Positions 1-7,624 of a stretch of DNA of 47,954 nucleotides are shown one piece after another. How positions within the stretch are numbered: position 1 is the stretch's first letter; each line of letters opens with the position of its first letter. A model generated the notes under the pieces. That model ran no database searches. It was given only the letters and a program-made list of their open reading frames with translations, and was not told where the DNA came from. The position numbers and the translations under genes were made by a program. This DNA comes from Erysipelotrichaceae bacterium. Its GTDB lineage: Bacteria > Bacillota_I > Bacilli_A > Erysipelotrichales > Erysipelotrichaceae. Location: contig JAEEHC010000010.1 in NCBI GenBank assembly GCA_016280635.1, positions 1 to 47,954 of the forward strand, read 5' to 3'.

Positions 1-26
1 AGATGCGTTCCACCTTTGATGTTCAT
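1..26 (-). CDS. Start of a leftward gene, cut by the window edge
   Basis: Read leftward, an ATG at 24-26 opens MNIKGGTH and runs off the window. A strong ribosome binding site (AAGGAGGA, complement of 33-40) sits 6-8 bases upstream, which supports a real start. Eight codons are too few to name a family. It is divergent from the tRNA-Glu unit. Confidence 0.6.
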
Positions 27-157
27 AATTAGTCCTCCTTCATACTATCGTCGGTGTCGGCATTGATATTGTAAAAAAAACTTCGTCAGAGAAAAATGCA
101 CTTCCGCGGCTTTAAAACGGAATTTACTCTGCAAAGTTACAGAGGCTAAAAAAAGTA

Positions 158-187
158 TTGACGGAAAGGAAGGGGTGTTGCTATAAT
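158..187 (+). promoter_or_regulatory. Sigma-A promoter of the tRNA-Glu gene
   Basis: TTGACG at 158-163 and a perfect TATAAT at 182-187 are separated by 18 bases. Transcription would start near 194, about 12 bases before the mature tRNA. This is one of the best promoter matches in the window. Confidence 0.8.
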
Positions 188-205
188 AAACAAGCGTTAA
201 GACCT

Positions 206-282
206 GGTCCGTTGGAGAAGTGGTTTAACTCACATGCCTTTCACGCATGCACACACGGGTTCGAATCCCGTACGGGCTACCA
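206..282 (+). tRNA. tRNA-Glu (anticodon UUC)
   Basis: The cloverleaf can be drawn by eye. The acceptor arm is GGTCCGT with ACGGGCT (including two G-U pairs). The anticodon stem CATGC/GCATG holds loop CTTTCAC, giving anticodon TTC, which reads GAA/GAG. The T arm is ACGGG-TTCGAAT-CCCGT. The 3' CCA is encoded at 280-282. It stands alone with its own promoter and terminator. Confidence 0.93.
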
Positions 283-294
283 TTTGAAAGAAAT

Positions 295-317
295 GACTGC
301 CGCAGGGCAGTCTTTTT
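295..317 (+). terminator. Rho-independent terminator after tRNA-Glu
   Basis: GACTGCC at 295-301 pairs with GGCAGTC at 306-312 around a 4-base loop, followed by five T residues. It starts 13 bases after the tRNA. Confidence 0.85.
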
Positions 318-343
318 CATGCCTTTTCCCAAAGGCGTTCAGT

Positions 344-349
344 TATAAT
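344..349 (+). promoter_or_regulatory. Probable -10 box for the HAD/GH42 operon
   Basis: A perfect TATAAT lies between the tRNA terminator and the HAD start codon. No good -35 box is visible 16-18 bases upstream, so this is a tentative promoter. Confidence 0.4.
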
Positions 350-376
350 AGAGATGACAGTAAAGGATAACATGCT

Positions 377-1033
377 ATGAAGGAAATCAAGGCCGTTTTG
401 TTTGATCTCGATAATACGCTGCTCGACCGTACGGAAGGCGCCTACCGCACCTTCCGCTATTTCCTGTCCTCGGTACTGAAGGTTGACCCTGACAGCGTCT
501 ATGGCGAAGCCCTGGTTCAGGACATGATGAACTGGGACGGCTTCGGCAACATCCGCAAGAACTTCATTACCGAATGCCTGCAGAAGGAATACGGCTATGA
601 CACCGGTGATCTGGATTTTGCCCAGTGGTGGTTTCATCACCTCTGCCTGTTTGAGGAGAAGTATCCGCAAACCGATGAGGTCATGGAATACCTCAGCAAG
701 AAGTACCGTCTGGCCATATTGACCAATGGCGACCACTTCTCCCAATCCAATAAGGTCCGCCGCAGTCAACTGGACAAGTATGTGGAATTTACCCTGATCT
801 CCGCGGATGTCGGCAAGCCCAAGCCGGACCCGCTGATGTACCGGATGGCTCTGGAGAAAATGGGGATTGAGCCTGAAGAAGCCGTTTATGTCGGCGATAC
901 CTTCGGCAAGGACATTCTGGGAGCCTATAATGTCGGCATCAGGCCGATCTGGATCTGGCCGGAAGACGGCCGGCACAGCCTTGAACAGATCACCCGGATC
1001 AGAAAGATCAGTGATCTGATGGATATTCTTTAA
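377..1033 (+). CDS. HAD-family hydrolase, subfamily IA (YjjG-like phosphatase)
   Basis: A 218-residue haloacid-dehalogenase-type phosphatase, probably cytosolic. Motif I is DLDNT with the nucleophile Asp10 and acid/base Asp12. Motif II is in the ILTNGD stretch, motif III is the lysine of GKPKPDP and motif IV is GDTFGKD, so all catalytic motifs are present. Between motifs I and II lies a helical cap, as in subfamily IA. Members such as YjjG and CTE7 hydrolyse nucleotide or sugar phosphates; the substrate here cannot be told. AAAGGA at 363-368 precedes the ATG. It is followed 15 bases later by the GH42 gene and is probably in the same operon. Confidence 0.85.
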   Translation: MKEIKAVLFDLDNTLLDRTEGAYRTFRYFLSSVLKVDPDSVYGEALVQDMMNWDGFGNIRKNFITECLQKEYGYDTGDLDFAQWWFHHLCLFEEKYPQTDEVMEYLSKKYRLAILTNGDHFSQSNKVRRSQLDKYVEFTLISADVGKPKPDPLMYRMALEKMGIEPEEAVYVGDTFGKDILGAYNVGIRPIWIWPEDGRHSLEQITRIRKISDLMDIL

Positions 1034-1048
1034 GAAGGAGAAAAGAAA

Positions 1049-2920
1049 ATGTACTTAGGTGTTGACTACTATCCGGAGCAGTGGGACCGCAGTCTCATTG
1101 AATCTGATCTGATAACCATCCGGGAGATGGGCTGCAATATCATCCGCATCGCCGATTTTGCCTGGAATCTCATTGAGCCTCAGGAAGGCCATTATGACTT
1201 TGAACTCTTTGACGAGGTCGTTACCCGGGCTGACCGCCATGGCCTGAAGGTCATGATGTGCATTCCCACCGCCACCATGCCCCGCTGGCTGGCGCTGCGC
1301 TGCCCGGAGATCATGGCCAAGGACGAGCAGGGTCATCCCCAGCCTTTTGGCGGCAGACGGGGTTACTGCTACAACAGCGAAGTATACCTGCGCAAGGCCA
1401 ATGAACTGACCCGGGCCATGGGCCAGCATTTCCGCCGCTATCCCAACATCGTCGCCTGGCAGCTTGATAATGAGATCGGACATGAGGGCAGCGACGTCTG
1501 TTTCTGTGAAAACTGCCACCGCCGCTTCATCAATTACCTGAAGAAGAGATATGACAACATCTATGACCTCAACGAGCGCTGGGGCACCAACTTCTGGTCA
1601 GGCAGCTATGACAGCTTTGAAGACATTCAGCTGCCGGCCAAGGCCTATACCAACCAGAACCCTTCCTTAAGAATGGAGTGGGAGCGTTTCCGCAGCGAAA
1701 GCATCGTGGAATTTCTGAAGCGGATGTATCAGACCCTTAAGGCTGCCAATCCGGAAGCCGTGATCCTGCACGACTTTGAGGGCGGCACTCTGACCAAGCG
1801 CTTCGATCCCTTTGAGATCAGCAAGAACCTCGACGAGATCGCCTACAACAACTACCCGGTCTGGGGCGGCACGGTAGAGCCGATGAAGCCCTGGGAGATC
1901 GCCCTGGCTCTCGATACTGCCCGCGGCTTCAAGAAGGCCAACTTCTGGATCACCGAGGAGATCATGGGCGCTCAGGGCCATGACATTGCCGGCTGCGCCA
2001 TCAAGCCCGGCCAGGGACCCTTATGGGCCTGGCAGGCCATGGCTCACGGCTGCAAGCATTTCCTGATCTTCCGCTACCGCGGGGCGACCAAGGGCGCTGA
2101 ACAGTATTGCTACGGCATCATCGACGCCGATAATACCCGGGGCCGGAAGTTCTATGAAGTGCAGAATCTCTACGAGGAACTGCGCAAGCATGAGGAACTC
2201 TTCAATTCGCCCTACCCGGCCAGCTGCGCGATTGTCTATGACTATGACAGCGCCGCTTCTTTCCGCATCCAGCAGCAGTCCAACCGCTTCAGTTACATTG
2301 GCGAGATGGAGAAGATCTACCGCCAGCTTTACGGCCGCAACCTGCAGTGCGACGCGGTTACCAAAGAAAGCGAACTGAACGGATATGAAATGGTCATTGT
2401 ACCGTACATGATCGTCATGGATGACGCCTTCCGCAATAAACTGAAGGATTACGCCGCTCAGGGCGGCAAGGTCGTGCTGACCGCCCGCAGCAGCTGGAAG
2501 GATACCGATAACAACCTGGTCTTCGGAGAAAGACTGCCGGTCGGCCTCAATGATCTGGCCGGAGCCTCACTGCGGGAACAGGAAAGCCTGCTGGCTGACC
2601 AATACCGGCTGGTTCAGGATGAACAGGGAGCCATCTACAAGGGCTATGTCTTTGCCGACATGCTGCAGTGTTCTTCCGCTAAGCCGTTAATGACCTACTA
2701 TGAAAACCCCTTTGGCCCTTACGCCGCCATGACCGTCAACCAGTATGACAGCGGGTTATGTTACTACCTGGCGACTTCGCTGGAGGAGAAGGGCCTGGAC
2801 AGGGCCTTTGACCTGATTACCGGCAGGAAGATGCGGGAAGATCTCAATGTTGAGGTCATCGAGCGCAACGGCCAGAAGATCACCCTGGACTATCAGAAAC
2901 TGACCGTCACCATCGAATAG
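1049..2920 (+). CDS. Beta-galactosidase, glycoside hydrolase family 42
   Basis: 623 residues with the GH42 opening GVDYYPEQW. The acid/base glutamate is Glu142 in the LDNEIGHEG motif, and the likely nucleophile is Glu303 in ITEEIMG. A cysteine cluster, CFCENC near residues 151-156 plus the earlier RGYCYNS cysteine, matches the structural zinc site of many GH42 enzymes. The N-terminal two thirds is the TIM barrel and the rest the trimerisation and beta domains. Usual family length is about 650-690, so this is slightly short but intact. There is no signal peptide, so it should act on galactosides or galacto-oligosaccharides inside the cell. AAGGAG precedes the ATG. No sugar transporter is adjacent. 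Confidence 0.9.
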   Translation: MYLGVDYYPEQWDRSLIESDLITIREMGCNIIRIADFAWNLIEPQEGHYDFELFDEVVTRADRHGLKVMMCIPTATMPRWLALRCPEIMAKDEQGHPQPFGGRRGYCYNSEVYLRKANELTRAMGQHFRRYPNIVAWQLDNEIGHEGSDVCFCENCHRRFINYLKKRYDNIYDLNERWGTNFWSGSYDSFEDIQLPAKAYTNQNPSLRMEWERFRSESIVEFLKRMYQTLKAANPEAVILHDFEGGTLTKRFDPFEISKNLDEIAYNNYPVWGGTVEPMKPWEIALALDTARGFKKANFWITEEIMGAQGHDIAGCAIKPGQGPLWAWQAMAHGCKHFLIFRYRGATKGAEQYCYGIIDADNTRGRKFYEVQNLYEELRKHEELFNSPYPASCAIVYDYDSAASFRIQQQSNRFSYIGEMEKIYRQLYGRNLQCDAVTKESELNGYEMVIVPYMIVMDDAFRNKLKDYAAQGGKVVLTARSSWKDTDNNLVFGERLPVGLNDLAGASLREQESLLADQYRLVQDEQGAIYKGYVFADMLQCSSAKPLMTYYENPFGPYAAMTVNQYDSGLCYYLATSLEEKGLDRAFDLITGRKMREDLNVEVIERNGQKITLDYQKLTVTIE

Positions 2921-2924
2921 CGAC

Positions 2925-3599
2925 ATGGAAGAAAGAAAAACGAGAATAGCGATCTCCGTTGAGGGATATGAATTTGAAAACTACCTGACCGCCCTGCAGG
3001 CTGCCGGCGCGGAGGTGGAAGTCTTTGACCCTTTGAAGGGAGTTGGCTATTACGATGGTTTGGTATTACCGGGTGGCGGGGATGTTGACCCGCGGCTCTA
3101 TGGCCAGAAGGATAAGGCCTGCGAGTATGTCAATCCGGATATTGACGCCCTGGATGCCAGCGTATTGGAAATGTTTGCCTCGTTGGGTAAGCCGGTATTA
3201 GGCATCTGCCGGGGCCAGCAACTGATCAATGTCGCCTATGGCGGCAGTCTGATCCAGGACATTTCCAGCGTCATAAAGCACCGCACCGGAGATAGTGAGC
3301 GCGATGCCTATCACAAGGTCGAAGCCGTAAAGCCGGGTTTTCTGACCGAACTGTATGGCCAGCGTTTTACCGTCAACAGTACCCATCATCAGGCAGTGCT
3401 GAATTTGGCTCCGGGATTTGAGGTCCTTGCCAATGCCGAAGACGGCATTGTGGAAGCCATTGGGCATGAAGATCTGCCCATCTACGCGGTGCAGTTTCAT
3501 CCGGAAAGAATGTGCCTGGGACGTAACAGCGAAGAGTGCGCTGATGGCCTGAAACTGTTAAGCTGGTTTGTGGAAAAGTGCCGCGACAGTGGCAAATAA
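2925..3599 (+). CDS. Class I glutamine amidotransferase-like hydrolase, peptidase C26 (PuuD-like)
   Basis: 224 residues. The nucleophile is Cys95 in GICRGQQ, and the His192/Glu194 pair lies in FHPE. The PGGGDVDP stretch is typical of gamma-glutamyl-gamma-aminobutyrate hydrolases, which free GABA or related amines from gamma-glutamyl conjugates. Its substrate is not shown here because no other putrescine pathway gene is near. The ATG is only 4 bases after the GH42 stop and has no clear ribosome binding site, so translation is probably coupled. A terminator follows. Confidence 0.85.
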   Translation: MEERKTRIAISVEGYEFENYLTALQAAGAEVEVFDPLKGVGYYDGLVLPGGGDVDPRLYGQKDKACEYVNPDIDALDASVLEMFASLGKPVLGICRGQQLINVAYGGSLIQDISSVIKHRTGDSERDAYHKVEAVKPGFLTELYGQRFTVNSTHHQAVLNLAPGFEVLANAEDGIVEAIGHEDLPIYAVQFHPERMCLGRNSEECADGLKLLSWFVEKCRDSGK

Positions 3600-3650
3600 G
3601 CAATAACGCAGTCAGATGAACATCTTCATTATCTGAAAGCCAAAAAAGAA

Positions 3651-3682
3651 GTTCAAACCAGCAGGTCTGAACTCTTTTCTTT
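3651..3682. terminator. Shared terminator between converging genes
   Basis: GTTCAAACC (3651-3659) pairs with GGTCTGAAC (3664-3672) with one mismatch. The hairpin is flanked by an A-rich run on the left and a T-rich run on the right, so it can end both the rightward amidotransferase unit and the leftward peptidase gene. Confidence 0.7.
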
Positions 3683-5648
3683 ATTCCTTATTCAGGTATT
3701 TTTCATCAAGATGCTTATTGAACCATTCGGTGATCTCCTTAAGCCTCTTAATGCGGTGTAGGGGCTTGCCGGAGCGGGACAGTTCGTGGTTTTCTCCCCG
3801 GAAGTAGACCAGTTTGGTCTCAATGCCATGAGTCAAAAGAGAGGTATACATCTGCATGCCCTCCGCCATCGGACAGCGGTAGTCCTGGTCGGAATGGATG
3901 AACAGCGTTGGAGTCTTGACCTTATCGGCGTATTTCATCGGTGAATGCCACCACAGCTTTTCACTGTCACTGAACGGGCTGGCAGCCTGCTGGTCCTCGG
4001 CAAAGCCGGGACCGATGTCGGAAATGCCGTAGAAGGAGAACCAGTTGGCAATTGAGCGCTGGGAAGCGCAGGCCCGGAAGCGGTCGGTGTGGCCGATGAT
4101 CCAGTTGGTCATGAAGCCGCCATAGGAGCCGCCGGTTTCAAACAGGTTTTCTTCATCCATCTGCGGATAAGCCTTCAGAGCGGCGTCAACGAAGTTCATG
4201 ATGTCCTGGTAGTCAATGGTACCGTATTTGCCGCGGATGTCCATGAAGCGGTTACCCCGGCCGTCAGAGCCGGTGGGGTTGCAGCAGATCACGAAGTAGC
4301 CCTCAGAAGCCCAGTACTGGATCTCGTGGAAGAAGACTTTGCCATAAGCGGCCTTGGGTCCGCCATGAACATCCAGGATCACCGGGTATTTTTTTTCTGG
4401 ATCAAAATCTATCGGCTTGTAGACGAAGCCGTGGATCTCGTCGCTGCCGGAAAGGAAGTTCAGTTCTTCCGGCTGGGCGATGTAGCGGTCTTTCAGCACT
4501 TCATCATTGAAGTGGGTCAGCTGATTGCCCTGGCCGTCGTAGAGTTCCTGGCCCTTCATGTCCTGCAGACCGACGAAGATCAGCTGGCCGTTGTGGATGT
4601 CAAAGCAGCTGAGGCAGCCATCGCGGTCATATACATCACTGACCACGCCGTTTTCCAGCTTTCTCAAGATGGCCTTATCAAAGATGGTGGTCACAAAGTA
4701 CAGAGCATCACCCTGTGCCTTCATGTTGGTGCCGCCGCCTAAAGTGATGTCGGTACAGATGCTTTCATACATCGATTCGCCATAGTCATCGATCTTTTCC
4801 AGATGGAAGTCGCCATAGGAGAGTCTGTAGAAATCATCATTGGTGTTCAGACCGTAATGTCGGCAGTTGCCGGTAGCGTAGATGAAGCTGTCAGCAAAGT
4901 GGACGTCGGTGATCAAAACCTGCTGGTTGTTGACCAGCCGGCGGACGCTGAAGTCTTTCAGGTCCAGACAGTAAAGATCATAACTGCCCATGCGACGGTA
5001 TTTCCGGTCGCTGCTGCCTAAGAAGAGGGCAAAGCTCTCATCCTTGCTGACCTTAAGCAGCCCGACATCCAGATCGGGATCGCTGAGAAGCTTCAGGCCG
5101 TTTTCATCAGCCAGATAGATGGCCGCCCTTTTGGCTCTGGTAAAGGTGTCGCCGTTAAACCAGAAGGGGAATTCGGTTATCTCTTCGTAGTCCTCGTTTT
5201 CCTTCAGGTGTTTCTTGTGTTCCTCAAGATACTTTTCCTCGCCCTTGTAAAGCTCAGGCCAGGCCGGATCATATTCGCCCAGGGCCAGAAAGCGGCCGTC
5301 TTTCAGGGGGATCAGCTTGATGATGTTAATGGGGAATTCCTTAAAAAGGCTGGCTTCGCCGCCCTTGAGGCTGATGCGGTAGAACTTGCTGCCGGAAGCC
5401 TTGGAGTCAGAGCGGTCAGAAGGGAAGGCGATGGTATCTTCATCAAGGAAGAAGAAACTGCTTTCCTTGCCTAATGAGGTCAGGGGGACGAATTCAGAGC
5501 CCCGGCGCATGTAGATGCGCTGGCGGTAGCTGTTGGCTTCTTTGTCAGCCTGGCTGACAGTAAAGCAGAAGTTGGTGCCTTGCGGCGAGAAGGTCGGGTT
5601 GGACAGGCTTTTGAACTTGATGAAGTCATCAATGAGGATCTTTTCCAT
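3681..5648 (-). CDS. S9 family serine peptidase (acylaminoacyl-peptidase/prolyl oligopeptidase type)
   Basis: 655 residues. The N-terminal ~390 residues form the divergent beta-propeller and the C-terminal ~250 the alpha/beta hydrolase. The triad is visible: Ser508 in GGSYGGF, Asp589 in DYRCP and His621 in GENHELS. There is no signal peptide, so it should be a cytosolic peptidase that trims short peptides. GGAGT lies just ahead of the ATG, and a TATAAT is found 28 bases upstream. It stands as a single gene between the shared terminator and the DUF3990 unit. Confidence 0.9.
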   Translation of the reverse strand: MEKILIDDFIKFKSLSNPTFSPQGTNFCFTVSQADKEANSYRQRIYMRRGSEFVPLTSLGKESSFFFLDEDTIAFPSDRSDSKASGSKFYRISLKGGEASLFKEFPINIIKLIPLKDGRFLALGEYDPAWPELYKGEEKYLEEHKKHLKENEDYEEITEFPFWFNGDTFTRAKRAAIYLADENGLKLLSDPDLDVGLLKVSKDESFALFLGSSDRKYRRMGSYDLYCLDLKDFSVRRLVNNQQVLITDVHFADSFIYATGNCRHYGLNTNDDFYRLSYGDFHLEKIDDYGESMYESICTDITLGGGTNMKAQGDALYFVTTIFDKAILRKLENGVVSDVYDRDGCLSCFDIHNGQLIFVGLQDMKGQELYDGQGNQLTHFNDEVLKDRYIAQPEELNFLSGSDEIHGFVYKPIDFDPEKKYPVILDVHGGPKAAYGKVFFHEIQYWASEGYFVICCNPTGSDGRGNRFMDIRGKYGTIDYQDIMNFVDAALKAYPQMDEENLFETGGSYGGFMTNWIIGHTDRFRACASQRSIANWFSFYGISDIGPGFAEDQQAASPFSDSEKLWWHSPMKYADKVKTPTLFIHSDQDYRCPMAEGMQMYTSLLTHGIETKLVYFRGENHELSRSGKPLHRIKRLKEITEWFNKHLDEKYLNKE

Positions 5649-5675
5649 GGTTTTACTCCGTTTCTGTTGTCTTTA

Positions 5676-5681
5676 ATTATA
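5676..5681 (-). promoter_or_regulatory. -10 box of the S9 peptidase gene
   Basis: The complement of 5676-5681 is TATAAT, 28 bases upstream of the start codon. The -35 region is poor (TGGCAG at 17 bases), so strength is uncertain. Confidence 0.45.
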
Positions 5682-5728
5682 CTCTGACAGCGCTGGGACT
5701 GCCATTTTGATATTGCCGGTTCGGCAGA

Positions 5729-6523
5729 TCATTTTATGATCTTGAAACTGGGAATCTGACTGTCGGGGTCGACAAAGCACCGTATTTCCCAATCACTGTA
5801 CTGATCATCGTCCGCGCAGACGACCAGCGTCTGTCTGCCGGTCTTGCGTTCTTTCAGGATGGCCGCAACCTTTCCCTGAAGAGGACCGTCTGATTGGCCG
5901 GCGCCGACGTACAGGGCTGGTTGGGGCTCTCCCTGCGGGGTTTTGAGTTCAGCCAGATATCCTTCAAAAGCGCTGTCGTTAAGCAACATATCGCTGGTGG
6001 CAGTGCGGTAGACGGTGACCGTCTGGCCAATCAGGGATCTGGCATCATCTTCATAAAGCAGCCGGCGCATGACCTCGACAGAGCGTTGCTCAACGGTGCG
6101 GTTGTCGTAGCCGATGTCCTCCAGCATCCTTTCGGCAGCCTGAACGATATCGTAGGTATGATAGGCCGGATAGTATCTGGCAATCTGCTGGCTGTTGAAC
6201 AGCCGGTAGACCTTACGGCTTGACAGGGAATGCTTCAGACACAGACAGCGGTAGATGTAGCCGATCCAGTACATCACTTCCTGAGAGTAGCGAAGGTTGC
6301 CATAACTGCTGGTGCCGTACTGTTCATCCAGCATCGTAAAGACATCACTGACGGTATTGGCCATCAGCAGATAGCTCATGTCGTCAAAGGTCAGGGCAAG
6401 CTCGGAATTCATGAATCGGCGGATGAAGACCGCCGAACTGCAGGCATAATGATCCACGGAAGCTTCAAATATTCGGGCCTGCAGCTGACACAGCTTCTGC
6501 TGAAGGGAATCCAGCGGTTTCAT
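5729..6523 (-). CDS. Partner of the HTH-DUF3990 protein: FIRRFM-type antitoxin-like protein with a pyrophosphatase-like tail
   Basis: 264 residues, no signal peptide. Residues 29-44 (motif SSAVFIRRFMNSELA) and 79-137 (motif YWIGYIYR ... YHTYD) resemble a widespread uncharacterised Firmicutes family that I recall near toxin-like genes. Residues about 165-264 look like a diverged version of small proteins annotated as inorganic pyrophosphatase-like (IGQTVTV, then GKVAAIL, LVVCADD, YSDWEI). The aspartate clusters of true pyrophosphatases are not kept, so catalysis is unlikely. The ATG overlaps the upstream DUF3990 stop by 4 bases (ATGA), meaning obligate co-expression. An antitoxin role is inference; a second effector is the alternative. 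Confidence 0.65.
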   Translation of the reverse strand: MKPLDSLQQKLCQLQARIFEASVDHYACSSAVFIRRFMNSELALTFDDMSYLLMANTVSDVFTMLDEQYGTSSYGNLRYSQEVMYWIGYIYRCLCLKHSLSSRKVYRLFNSQQIARYYPAYHTYDIVQAAERMLEDIGYDNRTVEQRSVEVMRRLLYEDDARSLIGQTVTVYRTATSDMLLNDSAFEGYLAELKTPQGEPQPALYVGAGQSDGPLQGKVAAILKERKTGRQTLVVCADDDQYSDWEIRCFVDPDSQIPSFKIIK

Positions 6524-7377
6524 TTCAGCACCTCCTCAATGTAGCGGCCCTGGCCGCGGTATTCGATCCGGGAGGCTCTGACTTTATGCAGTTCCCCTCT
6601 TTCCAGTTCCAGCCTGGCCTTTATGCAGGCTTCCCTTTCGTGAGGTGATACCCGCATCTCCTTTAACAACTGGAGATTGTCGAGGGCCTTTGCGGTTTTC
6701 AGAACATACTGGCTGCCCAGTGCGGTGGCGGCCAGAGCGTGCTGACACTGCAGGTCGGTCAGATAGCCGTCGGTGAACTCGTTAATGAGGTCAAACATCC
6801 GGTTATCGGCAATCGGCGCGATGATCACGTCGGCTTGCGCGATGAGTGATCGGATCCGCTTCAGTGCCGGTGTGTCAGAATAACCGCTGAGCCAGCCCCG
6901 GTGCAGAGCGACGGCCAGAATCCAGTCGCAGGAAACCTCAAAACGCCTGATGACCAGTCCGTCCAGATTCAGCCGGAAAGCCAGTACGCTGCCGCCGGAG
7001 GCGGCGATGTAAGCAGAAGACTGCTCAAAGCTTTCGCCCAGGTAGAAGCCCTTGCCAAAGTCGTTGGTAAGCCGGGAGTGCTGCTCGATGTCAACGGGCA
7101 GGGCGAAGCTACGGCGCGTGCCATGAAACAGTACCGCTTCGTTGACACCGGTGTATTCTTCCTTCAGCAGCTGCTCATAAATGCGGTTAAATCTTATGCC
7201 TTTGTCCCAGGCATAATCGTAGATCCTTTCCACGTTGGCCGGCTCAACATCCTTCCGGCTGTTCTTCCAACTGTTCAGCGTCTCAAAAGACAGACCGAGT
7301 TCAGCGGCCAGCTGCTGTTCACTGATGTCCAGAACCTCGGTAAGCAACCGGATTTCATTTCTGACATTCATTGACAT
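6520..7377 (-). CDS. HTH-DUF3990 protein: putative ADP-ribosyltransferase-fold toxin with its own DNA-binding domain
   Basis: 285 residues. Residues ~5-65 form an XRE-like helix-turn-helix (SEQQLAAELGLSFETLNSWK). Residues ~82-240 match DUF3990: LFHGT at 84-88, DFGKGFYL at 106-113, then IIAPIADNRM and SQYVLKT. DUF3990 belongs to the ADP-ribosyltransferase superfamily, where a His-Gly pair binds NAD. The ATG at 7377 is chosen because GAGG lies 5 bases upstream; an in-frame GTG at 7380 is less well placed. It is the first gene of a two-gene unit, driven by a strong promoter with a palindrome next to it, as expected for autoregulation. The target is unknown. No toxicity can be shown from sequence. 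Confidence 0.72.
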   Translation of the reverse strand: MSMNVRNEIRLLTEVLDISEQQLAAELGLSFETLNSWKNSRKDVEPANVERIYDYAWDKGIRFNRIYEQLLKEEYTGVNEAVLFHGTRRSFALPVDIEQHSRLTNDFGKGFYLGESFEQSSAYIAASGGSVLAFRLNLDGLVIRRFEVSCDWILAVALHRGWLSGYSDTPALKRIRSLIAQADVIIAPIADNRMFDLINEFTDGYLTDLQCQHALAATALGSQYVLKTAKALDNLQLLKEMRVSPHEREACIKARLELERGELHKVRASRIEYRGQGRYIEEVLK

Positions 7378-7394
7378 CACATCCTCATGAAATA

Positions 7395-7423
7395 ATTATA
7401 CGGTCTTTCCGCCACGGCCTCAA
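7395..7423 (-). promoter_or_regulatory. Promoter of the HTH-DUF3990 operon
   Basis: On the minus strand, TTGAGG (complement of 7418-7423) and TATAAT (complement of 7395-7400) are 17 bases apart. The predicted start near 7388 leaves a leader of only about 11 bases before the ATG at 7377. Confidence 0.75.
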
Positions 7424-7424
7424 T

Positions 7425-7454
7425 ACTTATATATGTAAAATTACATAAACAAGT
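7425..7454. promoter_or_regulatory. 30-base imperfect palindrome, candidate operator
   Basis: The core is TATGTAA (7432-7438) and its complement TTACATA (7441-7447), with outer matching arms ACTT (7425-7428) and AAGT (7451-7454) on the same centre. It ends two bases from the -35 box of the HTH-DUF3990 promoter, a natural place for binding by the encoded HTH domain. Confidence 0.55.
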
Positions 7455-7467
7455 TAGGCGCATTGAT

Positions 7468-7493
7468 GAAAAAAAAGACTCTTATGAGTCTTT
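7468..7493 (-). terminator. Terminator after tRNA-Leu
   Basis: On the minus strand AAAGACTC pairs with GAGTCTTT across a 4-base loop, followed by a run of T (complement of the A run 7468-7476). It separates tRNA-Leu from the HTH-DUF3990 operon. Confidence 0.85.
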
Positions 7494-7502
7494 GACTGAC
7501 GA

Positions 7503-7585
7503 TGGTGCGGGTGGAGGGACTCGAACCCGCAAGCCGAAGCGCTAGATCCTAAGTCTAGTGTGTTTACCAATTTCACCACACCCGC
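7503..7585 (-). tRNA. tRNA-Leu (anticodon UAG)
   Basis: The acceptor arm GCGGGTG/CACCCGC is perfect. The anticodon loop CTTAGGA gives TAG, reading CUA-type codons. A long variable arm (GCGCTTCGGC region) marks it as class II. The 3' CCA is encoded (complement of 7503-7505). Confidence 0.93.
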
Positions 7586-7595
7586 GTGCTTAAAT

Positions 7596-7624
7596 ATGAT
7601 AACAGAGCCGGACACTTAATTCAA
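7596..7624 (-). promoter_or_regulatory. Promoter of tRNA-Leu
   Basis: TTGAAT (complement of 7619-7624) and TATCAT (complement of 7596-7601) are 17 bases apart, with a start predicted 4 bases before the tRNA. The -35 box lies at the junction with the end of the upstream HAD gene, whose stop codon is at 7616-7618. Confidence 0.65.

Noticed and set aside
317-976. Long reading frame on the minus strand of the first HAD gene
   Set aside because: It covers the coding strand of a clear HAD gene and has no family motif or ribosome binding site.
3612-3637. Weak CAGATGAA/TTCATTATCTG pairing before the shared terminator
   Set aside because: Imperfect and without a T run; the real terminator is a few bases further on.
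7468-7585. Integration site of a mobile element at tRNA-Leu
   Set aside because: No integrase and no repeat of the tRNA 3' end was found nearby, so the DUF3990 unit is not shown to be an island inserted there.
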